A stretch of 64,000 nt of DNA from Malus domestica. Its lineage: Eukaryota > Streptophyta > Magnoliopsida > Rosales > Rosaceae. Of this stretch, positions 10,742 to 22,345 are shown in pieces. The stretch's first letter is position 1, and every line of letters begins with the position of its first letter. The notes beneath the pieces are model-generated. The model was not told the origin of the DNA and ran no database searches. It saw only the letters and a program-made list of their open reading frames with translations. The position numbers and the translations under genes were made by a program. The stretch lies in the NCBI RefSeq assembly GCF_042453785.1, contig NC_091669.1, forward strand, positions 14,987,001 to 15,051,000, in the 5' to 3' direction.

Positions 10742-11274
10742 ATTGCTGCATGCATCTAATACCACATTTGCTTTCCTTTATAATCCACCAATATGATAGG
10801 TTAAAGCAATCCAATTAAAAATATTTTAACTACACCAAAGGAAAAGCAAAAGATCATGATTCATGAAGAAGAGAAATTTCACAAGAGTAATGATTTTACC
10901 AAACAGTACTTAAAGGCTTCTATCTTTGATAAGACTATTTACAATTTTAAAGCATTTTGACGAGAAAAATGGATGATAATTTTTTTATTTTGCTCAAGTT
11001 GAAAATTACTCATTTTTAAGAGAACTAGTAATGATATTTTTTCTTCGAGTAACCTTCAAAATGTCTTTAATGTAATGAATAGTCTTATTCAAATTAATAG
11101 TCCATATTAAACCGGGTCAAAGAGCCACGACACATGGGAGACAACGACCTCAAAAATTAAAAACAAAATCATGCAATAACAAAAAATTATAAATGGTAAA
11201 TTGATGATATCTCAACCGAAGAAATACATATTAAAATGGTGATCATGAGCAATCAACAAAAGAAAAAGGGTTTT
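10742..11274. other. AT-rich spacer, nothing recognised
   Basis: This is intergenic AT-rich DNA to the right of the composite hAT element. I see no coding region, RNA gene or clear repeat. Confidence 0.6.
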
Positions 11275-11876
11275 TATATTAACATCCCACAAAATGTTGA
11301 ATACACCTCATATTAAAATTTAATATTAAATGACTTATTTACTCCACTATGTAATGACAATTTTGATCTTATTAGGTTTTAAAAAAATTAAAGATTTATA
11401 AATACACCCAAAATCACTTTTAGCGTATTATTTATTTTCTCAACTATCAAACATGTTGATTAAGAAAAATAGTTTTTGACGAATGGAACACGAAATCAAT
11501 GTTTTAGGAGCTTCACATGAGGTAAGACTTCATAGTTTTCATTGTTTTAGTGATTTCGATGACATCGATAATTATTTAGTCTTGCGTTTGCTGCATTATT
11601 TAAACTTCTATATTCATATTCATCTTTTAGTGTTCATATGGTCAGATTCAATCCCTGAAAATTAAAAATGAGTGTTATAAGATTTGAGAAATGTGGGGTG
11701 TAAAGAAAATGTGAGATGCATGTACAAAATATAAGATGTATATTGAGAATGTAGGGTGTGGGGGTATTATGAGAAAGTAAGTGAAGTGTATTAATATAAT
11801 TTTTAAGTGAAAAAGAAAATGTGGGGTGTATTAAGTGTGTGGGGTATATTCAACAATTTGTGGGGTGTTAATATAA
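11275..11876. repeat. Foldback element, about 600 bp
   Basis: The left end (TATATTAACATCCCACAAAA, from about 11275) and the right end (CAATTTGTGGGGTGTTAATA, to about 11874) form an imperfect inverted repeat of roughly 35 bp. The inside has repeated GTGGGGTGTATT motifs. I could not define a target duplication, so the class is unknown. Confidence 0.5.
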
Positions 11877-11904
11877 TTAGTTAAGAAAAATTGGCAATTA
11901 AAAT

Positions 11905-12095
11905 GGGAAGGGATCCTCTCAGGACCCATTCCACCTAATCTTCCTCGTCAAATAATCTAGATCTTTGAAATTTGATCAAACAATTAAAAATATGAGCCAA
12001 CTTTTAAAGTTATAATAATTTTAATCATTGGATCAAATTTCAAAAACCTGAATTATTTGATGAGCAGAATTAGGTGGAAGGGATCATCCCTTTCC
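11905..12095. mobile_element. Mutator-like MITE, 191 bp
   Basis: The ends GGGAAGGGATCCTC and GATCATCCCTTTCC are imperfect inverted repeats. The inner arms continue to pair (CCACCTAAT with ATTAGGTGG; ATCAAATTTCA-like parts inside). The flanks AATTAAAAT at 11896-11904 and 12096-12104 are identical 9-bp direct repeats, the length typical of Mutator insertions. Confidence 0.8.
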
Positions 12096-14432
12096 AATTA
12101 AAATGATAACTATGACCCACCTGGATAATTTACCAACATGATTAGTGTGCAACACGTAAGTGCTGACTATGATGCCATGTCACGATTTCATATTAAGTAA
12201 TCACCACGTCATCCACAGGAGATAGGGATGCCAGTTGGCTTTTGGTTGACCTAATTGAACAGAATGTGTCCATTCATCAAAACCGAAAGAGATTCAAATA
12301 TGAAATATATGCTGATAATAACCTTAACATTCTTTAAGAAAGAAATCAAATTAATAAACTCTTCTTTTTACTAATTAGCAGATCCAGAATTCTAATATAT
12401 TAGGTTGTCATAATCAAGGTACGCTAGGCGTTCGGGTGACGGGCTAGGACCTAGCGCTTATGTGCCTAGACGGGGTCTAGGCGGACTAAACAAATTTACG
12501 TAAATTTATTATATATCATATAAATAAGTATCTATTTATGCTTAAAAACTATATTGAAATTGAGAAATTGAGTTTGTTATTTTAATTTGGTTTACTATTT
12601 AACATATAACATATAAAAATATTATAACTTTTGCTTTAGTACTTTAGCGAATTTGATGGTATGAGGTGAAAGTTCAAGTGATTACGAGTTTGTAGTACTT
12701 TACGAAATATTTTTCAAAGATCGTATTTAATTATAATGAATTTTAAAAGAATTAATGGTGTCGAACAAATGGTAGAAAAAGTATTGATTGAGTAATACAC
12801 CATCCCTTTGTTAATTAAAATCCTAGGTGGCATAACTTGAATGGAAAACAATAAAAAAAAAAGGGGAATTGGTCAAGTGGGAAAGGGGGAGAGAGTCTTT
12901 CTTTAGGTCCAAGAACAACAAAGCTATGTTGGTCTTTCTTATTGGTTCAAAGCTTATGTTGCACCACATTTGCACAACCATGGTGGTCTTCTTTCTTTCA
13001 CCACATGTTCAGACCGTTGGGTGGTCATCAAAGGTCTTCACTGACACTTCTTTGGACTTTTGAGTGGTCCCGAGACCACCTGGGTTCATATGCCTCTGCT
13101 CCCATATGTATGGCAGAACTTCAATTAAATCCTTTCGTAGTTTTTTTTCTTTTTATCAACAGTGGTCATCATGAAGTTTAAACTAACTTGCTCCACAAAT
13201 TATAAGTAAAAATTGAATGTCGGTAGAATAATTATGTGCACCTGTTTATAATAGTGATTCACCTACATGCACGCAGAAAATGTTGAACCAAACAACCACT
13301 TTTATGGCCACGTTTTCCATTCCAAATCCCTTATAACCTAGCTTGCACGATATCATCCCTAGTTTGCATAAACACATATTGAAGACAAACTGTCCTTGCT
13401 AGTTAAGTTGCATGTGAAGCATGCATGCATATAAGTAAGATAAAAACACGAGCGTGATCACGATCATTTGGAGTATCTCTGCCCATGTCCATGTGAACTT
13501 GTGGGCATGCATGGTTCCAATTCAGTGTACTTCAAGAGACGCATTAAAAGGAACAACAAATTTGGTCCTTGTTTTTGTGATAGGAACAATTGCTCAGCTT
13601 AGGTGGGTTGCCTATCTATTCTCGCTAGCTGTGGCCGACTGCTAATCTCTTTTCACAATAATCATTTGGAAAAAAAGAGGAAAAAAAGGTCTTTTTCTTG
13701 ATCGATATCTGCAATAATTTCAGCCTCTTTTAATTTATTTTTTAGGGTCTGGGGAAGCCTGGTCCCTTCGTTAATAGTGAAAGCAAAATTATATATTTAT
13801 GTAATTTTGATTGTGATTGGTTGGTATTGATTACCAAAACAACCAAATTGTGGAATTGCTAGTCATGAGGATTAATGGTCAACCAGGTAATTGGCATATC
13901 CTCTTGCCTCAAAAATGAATGGATCGTGGGGACTAAAGAGGGTTGCGTAAGACGTACTTATGTTCTAATGTGAAACTTCAATTATTAAAGGCGTGAATCG
14001 TGATCGAATGCACAGATCATATTCAGAAGTCCCACCCTTTTAATTGTTTATTCCTTCACAATTTAAACATGTGAGTGCTCACGCGCTCGAATAAACGAAT
14101 TAATGGATACATGTAGACTTAGACGATTGTCAATAAAAAATACGTCTTACGCTCATATGATTTAAAAATGAACAATCGATTATTTTGTACGTTGATCAAT
14201 GATTTAGAGGGGAATCACCGTGATCGTTTTCCATATTATTTTATGCTCATTGGATCAAAAGGCCCTCAGCACCCCATAAAAATATAAGACCTAGTTAGTT
14301 AGTTTGATAACTATTCTATTTTTACTTTATAAGTATTATATTTTTGTGGTAGAAGAAGGGGAATGTGTATGTGGGAAACAAGTAGTGTGTGTGTGTGTAT
14401 ATATATATAAGGATGAAGGAAAGTACTCAAAA
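12096..14432. other. Intergenic region with one GC-rich repeat patch
   Basis: There is no supported gene in these 2.3 kb. Positions 12411-12490 are unusually GC-rich and contain repeated CTAGGCG/CCTAG-type words, like a common degenerate plant repeat. A short GT/AT microsatellite lies at 14386-14410, just before the copia LTR. ORFs of 60-80 codons here have no recognisable domain. Confidence 0.5.
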
Positions 14433-14684
14433 TGTTATAAACTTCTAGTTTAAGTGTGATTGTGTAAATCCTAGATTAGATTTGATTCTAGTTATTCTTT
14501 CCCATATGGACTTGTATTCCTTGGAAGAGAATGATTTCTTCTCTCTCTTATTACTATAAATAAAGGCATTGCGTAGGGGGATAACACACATTCCTCTACA
14601 CAACCCTACAAACACATCTCTCTCTATTTTCTCTTTCTATGCCACTGGCCCCCTTCCCCTTGTCAAATAAAATAGGCCACAATA
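14433..14684 (+). repeat. 5' LTR of the copia element
   Basis: It begins TGTTATAAACTT. It includes a TATA-like ACTATAAATAAAGG (about 14551) and a CT-rich stretch, and ends GGCCACAATA. It is about 92-94% identical by eye to the 3' LTR, so the insertion is not very recent. Confidence 0.92.
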
Positions 14685-16267
14685 CGTTATCAACATACTC
14701 CTACCGCTGCGCTTGGGAATCTGACGTGGAAGTTTTCTGCATCAAACCAGTTCACCAATGTCATCACGCAATCAGGTTCTTCCAAAACAACGGTTTTTAT
14801 CTTGATATTTTTGCAGTCCTGATAGCATTAACATTTACAATAATGCATGACCCAACTTTACGTTTTTCGAATTTTAGATTCTACATAAATTGTGTATGCA
14901 TTATATCCATAATTGTTGAATTATGTGAATTTGATATTTGCCATGAATTGCATCCTATATCTGCTCATGCATTAAATTATTTGTCAATATGCATTGAATT
15001 ATAATATGGAAATCAAGAAAAAATAAGAAATTTTTTTTCTAGGGTTCTTCGAACCCACACCCGCGAGCAAGCCGAGACCATGGAGCCCCCTAGTCTCCAA
15101 ACCTAGAACCCGACGCCATCACCTACGTCACCGCTGATTTTCTAACAAAATCATGGCCTGTAGCCATGCTCAGCAACCACGAATGCCTTTCCTGACGACC
15201 TGAAGTCATCCCCATCAAAATCGTGGCCGAGATTTTTGTAATCTTGTCGGAATTTGAAAACCCTAACTCGAACTTGAGGGTTTCTTGGTTCATCAACGTC
15301 TAGATTTCACTCTCTGTCACCTAGAAAATTGTTCTATGGTGAACCATAACCCCAAACTGCTACCACAAGCGACAGGTTCGGTGTTCTTCCCTGGCGAGCA
15401 CATCCAGCATACTGCTGGGATGTTTTTCTAGCCCAAAAACCCAGCCATCTTGGGCTTTGGCTATTCTCGGCCCAATTTAAAACCTAGCATTAGGTTTTGG
15501 GTTTTGGGTTTGCATGTCGCGGCCCACTGCAAACCTCACTCTCTCGGCCCACTCGCGACACCAGCCCAATTGGGCCTCGTGTCCCCGTGTCTCCGCTACA
15601 GTGGAACCCAGCCCACGCGACTATTGTGGACTTCATACGCTGCAACACATCGAATCTCAGCCTCGATGGTGCATCTATACTTCCCGTCGCATTGGATCAG
15701 TGGCCTCGTCTAGGCCTATTTTGGGCCCAGCTTTCCTTGATAGCATGTTTGTTGCCTTGGGCCTGAAACCCTTTGGCCTGATCCGCCCATTCCAGCCCAA
15801 GTTTGGGCCTGGACCTCATGGCTTAATTTTTTGTAGCCTATCATTTTGGGCCGTAAGTGTTTATTGCCTATTTTTTTAAGTACTTTTGGGTTTTATAATT
15901 TTTTCACCCACACTTTAAATTTGGCCTGAAGTTCAAATAATTAATTCAATTATAATTATAGACATGAAGTTCTATTTGCATGTTTTGTTGTTGCATATTT
16001 CTGTATATATATTTGTGTTTGTTTGCAGGAACATATGAACCTAAAGTTCATAATTATTTCGGAACATGAAGTTTCTAAAAACATGCCTTGTTTGAAAACC
16101 TGAAGTTTTCCTTAAAAACATCACCCATGAAAACCCAAAGCTTTTTCATGCGAATTTAAACCAATACATGTCTATTAGAACCTGAATGTTATACTCATAT
16201 GTGAATGGATTGATATTCTTCTCCATTACACTAATAACATCTTGTCCATTTATTTTGTGATAGGAAC
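14685..16267 (+). other. Leader region of the copia element
   Basis: This 1.6-kb stretch lies between the 5' LTR and gag. The middle (15040-15850) is GC-richer with many GGCCCA/TGGGCC words. The last part (15960-16200) repeats the phrase ACCTGAAGTT and variants. Open frames here lack recognisable domains, so I treat the region as non-coding leader. Confidence 0.55.
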
Positions 16268-17244
16268 ATGTCGAATTTGAACAAACTCGACTTCACCGCC
16301 TTGGAGGTCTCTGGAAGGAACTACCTCAAGTGGGTCCAAGATGTGAAGCTCCACCTCACTGCAAAGAATTTGCGTCCTACCATTGAAGATGAGGGACAAT
16401 TTGGTTGGCGGTTGAGAAAGCCACTACCATGATCTTCATCCGAAGACATATTCATGATGCACTGCAAACCGAGTACCTTGCTGATGAGGATCCACGAGCA
16501 CTGTGGGTTGCTTTGGCTGATCGTTTTGATCACCAAAATGACATCTTCTTGCTTAAAGCAAGACATGACTAGCAGAATTTGCGCTTCCAAGACTTTAAGT
16601 CTGTGAATGAGTATAATTCTGAAGTTTGTCGAATCCGATCAATTCTCAAGTTTTGTAACATGACCTTGACCGAAGATGATCTCCTGTAGAAGACTAATTC
16701 GACCTTCTCTGTTACTAATATTGTCATGCAGCAACAATATAGAGTTTAGAAGTTGACTAAGTTTTCGGATTTGATCTCTGTTTTACTTTTCACTAAAAAG
16801 CAGAATCAGCTGTTGATGAAAAATCATCAAGCTCGACCTAGTAGGGCGACTGCTGTGCCTGAAACACATTATAGCATAAACAAATGCCCAAATCACCAAC
16901 ATAGGCATGGTTGGGTTAGCCAGAAGCCACCCTGTCAAGGTCAATAGAGCCAAGGCCCATCTAAGGGAGAAAACAAATCCCAGAAGTGCCATAACATTGC
17001 TCCTAAGGTCCCAAACTTCAAGAATAAGGACAAAACACCTGAAACCATGGATACAGATATGTGCTATCACTATGGTTCAAATGACTATTGGTCCCGTTTT
17101 TGCCGAGCTCTACAAAAGGTTGTAGCTGAATATCATTCTAATCGTAAGAAGTTTAAATCAAACTTTGTGCAAGTGGACGAATATGAGAGTGCTAAGATGA
17201 AGGTTTTTGACTTTCAAGAGGTTATCACCCCTATGGAAGATTAG
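16268..17244 (+). pseudogene. Copia gag pseudogene
   Basis: The ATG at 16268 starts MSNLNKLDFTALEVSGRNYL, the N-terminal signature of the plant copia gag (UBN2-like) family. The frame is broken near 16400 and by in-frame TAG codons at about 16570 and 16687. The region matching the zinc knuckle (17062-17103) reads CYHYGSNDYWSRFC, so the second Cys and the His of a CCHC knuckle have both become Tyr. Gag normally packages the element RNA in virus-like particles; this copy cannot. Confidence 0.85.
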
Positions 17245-17499
17245 AATCTTAGACATAAAACTATTTTTCTAGTTGAAATTTAGACATTGGGGCCGAAATC
17301 CACCTAGTGGCCCAACCCCCTCTTGTTTTTTTATTTAATTTTGAACAATTTTCCTTTATGTTTGGATTATTTGTTGGTGATTTTTTTTTTTTTGGATATT
17401 AAGTTTTTAATTAATTACCATCCTTGAACACTTCAAATTATTTTGAATGGATATTTGTTTTTAGAACTTTTATGCATGTGGTCAATTCAAATTAATTTT

Positions 17500-20400
17500 C
17501 ATTCTTGGTATGACTAGTGGGGAATTTAGTTGTTTGGCAGATAATGCAACCACGCACATCGTTTTTCGTGAACACATCTATTTCACTAACTTCATACCTA
17601 AGAATGCACATCTGACAACCCTCTCAGGCCCTTCCAACCTGATTGAAGGATACGGTAATGCACGTATAATGTTGTCCAATGGTACAAGTTTGACCATTGA
17701 TGAGACACTTTATTCTCCGCGTTCCGGAAGAACGTTGTTGAGTTTCAGGGAGATTAGAGTAATAATTACAATACTGAATCCTATGTAGAAAATGGAGTTG
17801 AATTTCTGTACATAACTTCATACGAATATGGCTAGAAGCGTATTCTAGAGAAGATAAAGCGTATCCTGAGTGGTTCGTATACTACGACCATACGTCCCGT
17901 AGAAAGCCATTATGTGGTCGGCCCTACCTCTGGGACCATGCACAAAATTACACTTTGGCATGATCGTTTAGGACACCCTGGACAAACAGCGATGCGTTGT
18001 ATCCTTAAATCTTCACACGGGTATCCAATAACACGAAGTTTAGGTTCAATTCAAGAAATTGCATGTGAAACCTGCTCCATGGGAAAACTTATTATTAAGT
18101 CTTCTTATGACAAGATTCGTTCGAATCGTCCTATTTTTTCTACAAAGGATTCAGGGGGGCATTTATGGACCGATTCACCATCCATGCGGACCATTTAGAT
18201 ATTTTATGGTTTTGGTTGACGCTTCCACACGTTGGTCATACTTATGCTTGTTGTCCACAAGGAACGTTGCGTTATCCAAACTATTGGCTCATGTTATCAA
18301 GCTGATGGCTCACCAACCTGATTATCCGATCAAATTTATTTGATTAGATAATGCTGGAGAATTCACATTTAAAACTTTTGATGACTATTGCATGTCGGTT
18401 GAGGTTGAAGTTGAACATCATGTACCTTATGTTCGCACCCAAAACGGCCTGGCAGAGGCATTCATTAAACGCTTACAAATGATTGCTCAACCGTTGGTCA
18501 TATGTACCAAGCTCTCGATCGTTGCTTGAGGCCTAACAATATTGCACATAGCTATGTTGGTTCGCCTGAGGCCTGTTGCGACCCAACCATATAGCACCTT
18601 TCAGTTGGTTACCAGATACGAACCCGAAATATCGCATCTGCGCCTTTTTGGTTGTGCGATGTATGTGCCAATTTCGCCGCCTTTACTTACAAAAATAGGG
18701 CCTCAGCGAAGGATGAAAATTTATGTCGGATATGATTCTCCTTTGATTATTCGTTACTTAGAACATTTGACAAGCGATATGTTTACCACTCGTTTCGCGG
18801 ATTGTCACTTCTATAAGACATTTTTCTCGTCGTTAAGGGGAGATAAGAACGTCAACATTCCTAAAGAATGACTCAAATTATCATGGACGACTCGCACTTT
18901 ATCTCATTTAGATCTCTGTACCGCTCAGTCTGAGACTAAAATACAACGCATATTAGATATTTAGAGCATAGCTCAGAGCATGCCAGATGCTTTTACCGGT
19001 CTAGTGCGAGTGATAAGATCCCATATTTCAGTTGCAAATGTGCCTGCAAAGATGGATGTACTAAATGTACGACGGACTTCTCTCCTAGAGGCTCGGGATG
19101 CCACTTTGGCAGATCCACATACATTAGCGGCTAGCCAATCATTTGTCCCTACACAAAAGCGTGGCAGACCTCTTGGTTCAAATGATTCACACCCCGGGAA
19201 GAGGAAACCCATGACATAAGCACGTGAAGAGCTTATCATGAATTCGATTATCGCTTACTCATTCATGATGAAATTCTAGATTATGGAAGCGTCCTTAAAT
19301 AGGTGAATCCACCTCTTGAGAATCGTAAGATTTCGGTCTATTATGCTAGCTTAGATGATGTTTGGTGTAGAAATAAGATGAATGCATTAGCATATGCAGT
19401 AGCTACTGAGATCATGTTGAGCAATGACATTAAACCTCGTTCTGTTGGTGAATGTCGACGTAAAACCTATTGGTCATACTAGAAATAAGCAATCCAAGTT
19501 GAACTTGATTCGCTTGCAAAGCGTAAGGTGTTTGGACCTGTAGCTCATACTCATCCAAAAGTGAAGCTCGTTGGCAACAAGTAGGTTTTCATTTGTAAGC
19601 GTAATGAGAAAAATGAAATTATGCGTTACAAAGCTCGTCTTGCTATGCAAGGCTTCTCACAACGCCCCGAAATTAACTATGATGAAACTTATTCATACTT
19701 TTCGGTACCTTATCAATTTGGTAGTTTCCAAAAAACTAAGTATGCAGCTGATGGACGTAGTAATTGCGTATCTCTATAGGGATCTTGATACGGAAACTTA
19801 TATGAAAGTTCCCGAATGACTTACATTGATTGGATCAAATATTTCCAAACCCTAGAACATGCTCTCAATTTGGTTGAGGCGTTCACTATACAGTTTGAAT
19901 CAATAAAAAAAAATGTGGTATAATCGTCTGAGTGAGTATTTGACTTGTCAGGGATATGTGAATAATGAACTATGCCTTTGTGTGTTCATTAAGAAGTCAT
20001 ATTCCGATTTTGCGATAGTTGCAATTTATGTCGATGACATGAACCTCATTGGAACTCCTGAGAGCTTGCGAGAACTGCCGTGCACCTAAAGTCAGAATTT
20101 GAGATGAAAGATTTAGGAAAGACTATATTATCTCGGTCTCGAGATAGAGCACCATTTGGATGGAATCTTAGTACATAAAATGAACTATACCCAGAAGTTG
20201 TTACGCCGCGTTAATGAGGATAGAGCGAAGCCTTCGAGTACTCCTATGGTTGTTCAATCATTAAATGCAAAATGAGATCCCTTCCGTCCGAAGGAGGATG
20301 ATGAAGAAATTTTGGAACCTGATGTTCCTTATCTAAGTGCGATAGGCGCTTTATTGTACTTAGCTCAATGCACCAGACCCGACATCTCCTTCGCTGTTAA

Positions 20401-21045
20401 TCTATACAGTAATGCACCAACACACAGACACTGGACTGGTGTTAAAGACATTTTCCACTACCTTAAGGGTACTATGGATTTGGGCTTGTTCTATCTTTAC
20501 GAATCCGCGAGTGATGTCGCACACCCTTATCTCAAGTCGATTCTTGGCTTATCGGTTATGATGACGCATAATACTTATATGATCCGCACAAGGCGCACTC
20601 TCAAATGGGTTATGTCTTTACCATTGGAGGCACCGCAATCTTTTGGAGGTCAACTAAACAGATCTTAGTTGCCACTTCATCTAACCATGCTGAAATTCTC
20701 ACCTTACATGAAGCAACTCGGGAATGCTTTTGGTTGAGAGCAACTGTGGGCCGTAATCGAAGCTCCTGCGATCTTTACCCTATCGTTGATGTCCCGACGA
20801 TGATTCATGAAAACAACGCATCATGCATCGAATAGCTCAAGAAGGGTTACATCAAATGAGACAACACCAAGCACATTACGCCAAAGTTCTTATTCTCACA
20901 TCAACAACAAGAGCATTAGAAGATTGAAGTCACGCAAATCCATTCACAAGACAATCTAGCCGACCTCTTCACCAAATCACTACTGAAGGCGACGTTTCAA
21001 AAGCTTGTTCAAGGAATTGGAATGCGTAAATTTTCTGAGTTGTAA
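17500..21045 (+). pseudogene. Copia pol pseudogene (PR-INT-RT-RNase H)
   Basis: Domains appear in copia order. A protease remnant with CLADNATTH lies near 17530. The gag-pre-integrase zinc region is at 17935-18090 (LWHDRLGHPG, then CETC). The integrase core follows at 18160-18540, with the NAGEF-like and QNGLAEAF segments. Reverse transcriptase runs from about 19480 to 20300, with YVDD at 20027-20038. RNase H (20600-20990) has SSNHAEILTLHEA and ends near DNLADLFTKSL. Many stops are TAG where CAG is expected, and several frameshifts occur. The element is non-functional. Confidence 0.88.
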
Positions 21046-21429
21046 CATTGCTAGTTCTCTTTGGAGTTGTATCAAACTCAGGGGGAGTGTCCTAAAGTAT
21101 ATTTGTTTGATCTTAATGTACTCTTTTTCCCTACGATTAGGAGCATTTTTCCCATTGAGTTTTTGCTACCTAACGAGGCACCCACTTTAGGTTGATCATA
21201 TACCTGATACGTCCTGTAGACGTTTCATTTGACTTTGCATTTCTCATGCATTTTTCCTTAGACTATGAGTTTTGTCCCTACTCGGGTTTTTACCATAGCC
21301 ATAGGATTGTTTGTGAGACTTACTTTCTTATGCAAGTTCATGTCTTATTGAGAATAAAATCAGTGCCAACGAGTTGACTTCCTCAACCTCTACATGATGT
21401 ACTTGAGTATTTACACACTCAAATGGGAG

Positions 21430-21684
21430 TGTTATAAACTTCTAGTTTAAATGTGATTGTGCAAATCCTAGATTAGATTTGATTCTACTTATTTTTTTTC
21501 CTATATGGACTTGTATTCCTTGGAAGATAAGAATTTCTTCTCTCTCTTATTACTATAAATAAAGGCACTGCATAGGGGGGATAACACACATTCCTCTACA
21601 CAACCCTACAAACACATCTCTCTCTATTTTCTCTTTCTATGCTGCTGGCCCCCTTCCCCTTGTCAAATAAAATACGCCTTAATA
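21430..21684 (+). repeat. 3' LTR of the copia element
   Basis: It begins TGTTATAAACTT right after the purine run and ends CGCCTTAATA, followed by the CAAAA target duplication. It matches the 5' LTR with scattered substitutions and a few short indels. Confidence 0.92.
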
Positions 21685-21941
21685 CAAAATAAATTAAAAT
21701 TGTTTAGGTTTTGATTTTTAGTTTTGATTTGCATTATGTTCCATTCTTTTACGTAATTTCTTCCACCACCTCTCCTCCATCATTCTTCATTTCTCTTGCA
21801 TTCTTAATCCTTATCTCAAGAAAAATAAAAACTAATAAAAATCGAAAACAAAATAATATCAAACGAACCCTACAAGTTTCATTTCAACACACTAAATTAA
21901 AATTTACAAAACAATTAAATACCATACTCTAGTTTAAATAA

Positions 21942-22181
21942 AGTCTTGCTCTCCTAAGGTCTTGATTTTTTGAGGATCTGTGAGGACTAAATGCATATTA
22001 GCCACAAGATTATATTAGTCAACTTAAAATCCACAAACCATAAAAAAACTCATTTTCTTGTTTTGCTATATTAAGTTGTAAAATATTTTAAGCCTTTGGA
22101 TCTAAACTAATATAATCTTGTGGTTAATATGCATTTAATCCTCACAAGTCCTCAAAATGAGGGCATTAGGATAGCAAGACT
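21942..22181. mobile_element. MITE with long inverted arms, 240 bp
   Basis: The arms of about 75 bp pair almost perfectly: AGTCTTGCTCTCCTAA at the left and the complement of TTAGGATAGCAAGACT at the right, both continuing through ATGCATATTA and ACAAGATTATATTAG. The flanks GTTTAAATAA and GTTTAATTAA suggest a 9-10-bp target duplication with one difference, which points to a Mutator-like MITE. Confidence 0.78.
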
Positions 22182-22345
22182 GGTTTAATTAAGGTTCTTC
22201 AATTGAACTAATATACATAATATATTTTACTTTTACTCTCTAGCTAATTAATTTGATATAGGATTAAGTAGACATTCCAATATGATAATACTAATTGTTA
22301 CTATATATAATTTATTTAAACAAATTATTTGAAGGAGTTTATACC

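Larger units (their letters stand above)
14433..21684 (+). mobile_element. Ty1/copia LTR retrotransposon, complete but mutated
   Basis: The element is 7,252 bp with a 252-bp LTR at each end. Identical 5-bp target duplications CAAAA lie at 14428-14432 and 21685-21689. The order gag, protease, integrase, reverse transcriptase, RNase H on the plus strand defines Ty1/copia. All coding parts carry stops and frameshifts. The LTRs begin TGTTAT and both end in AATA rather than the usual CA. Sequence just after the 5' LTR (CGTTATCAACA) is the position of the primer-binding site, and a short purine run (AAATGGGAG) precedes the 3' LTR. Confidence 0.93.

Noticed and set aside
15450-15879. Three overlapping frames of 87-121 codons
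   Set aside because: They lie in the copia leader, have no recognisable domain and reflect locally high GC.
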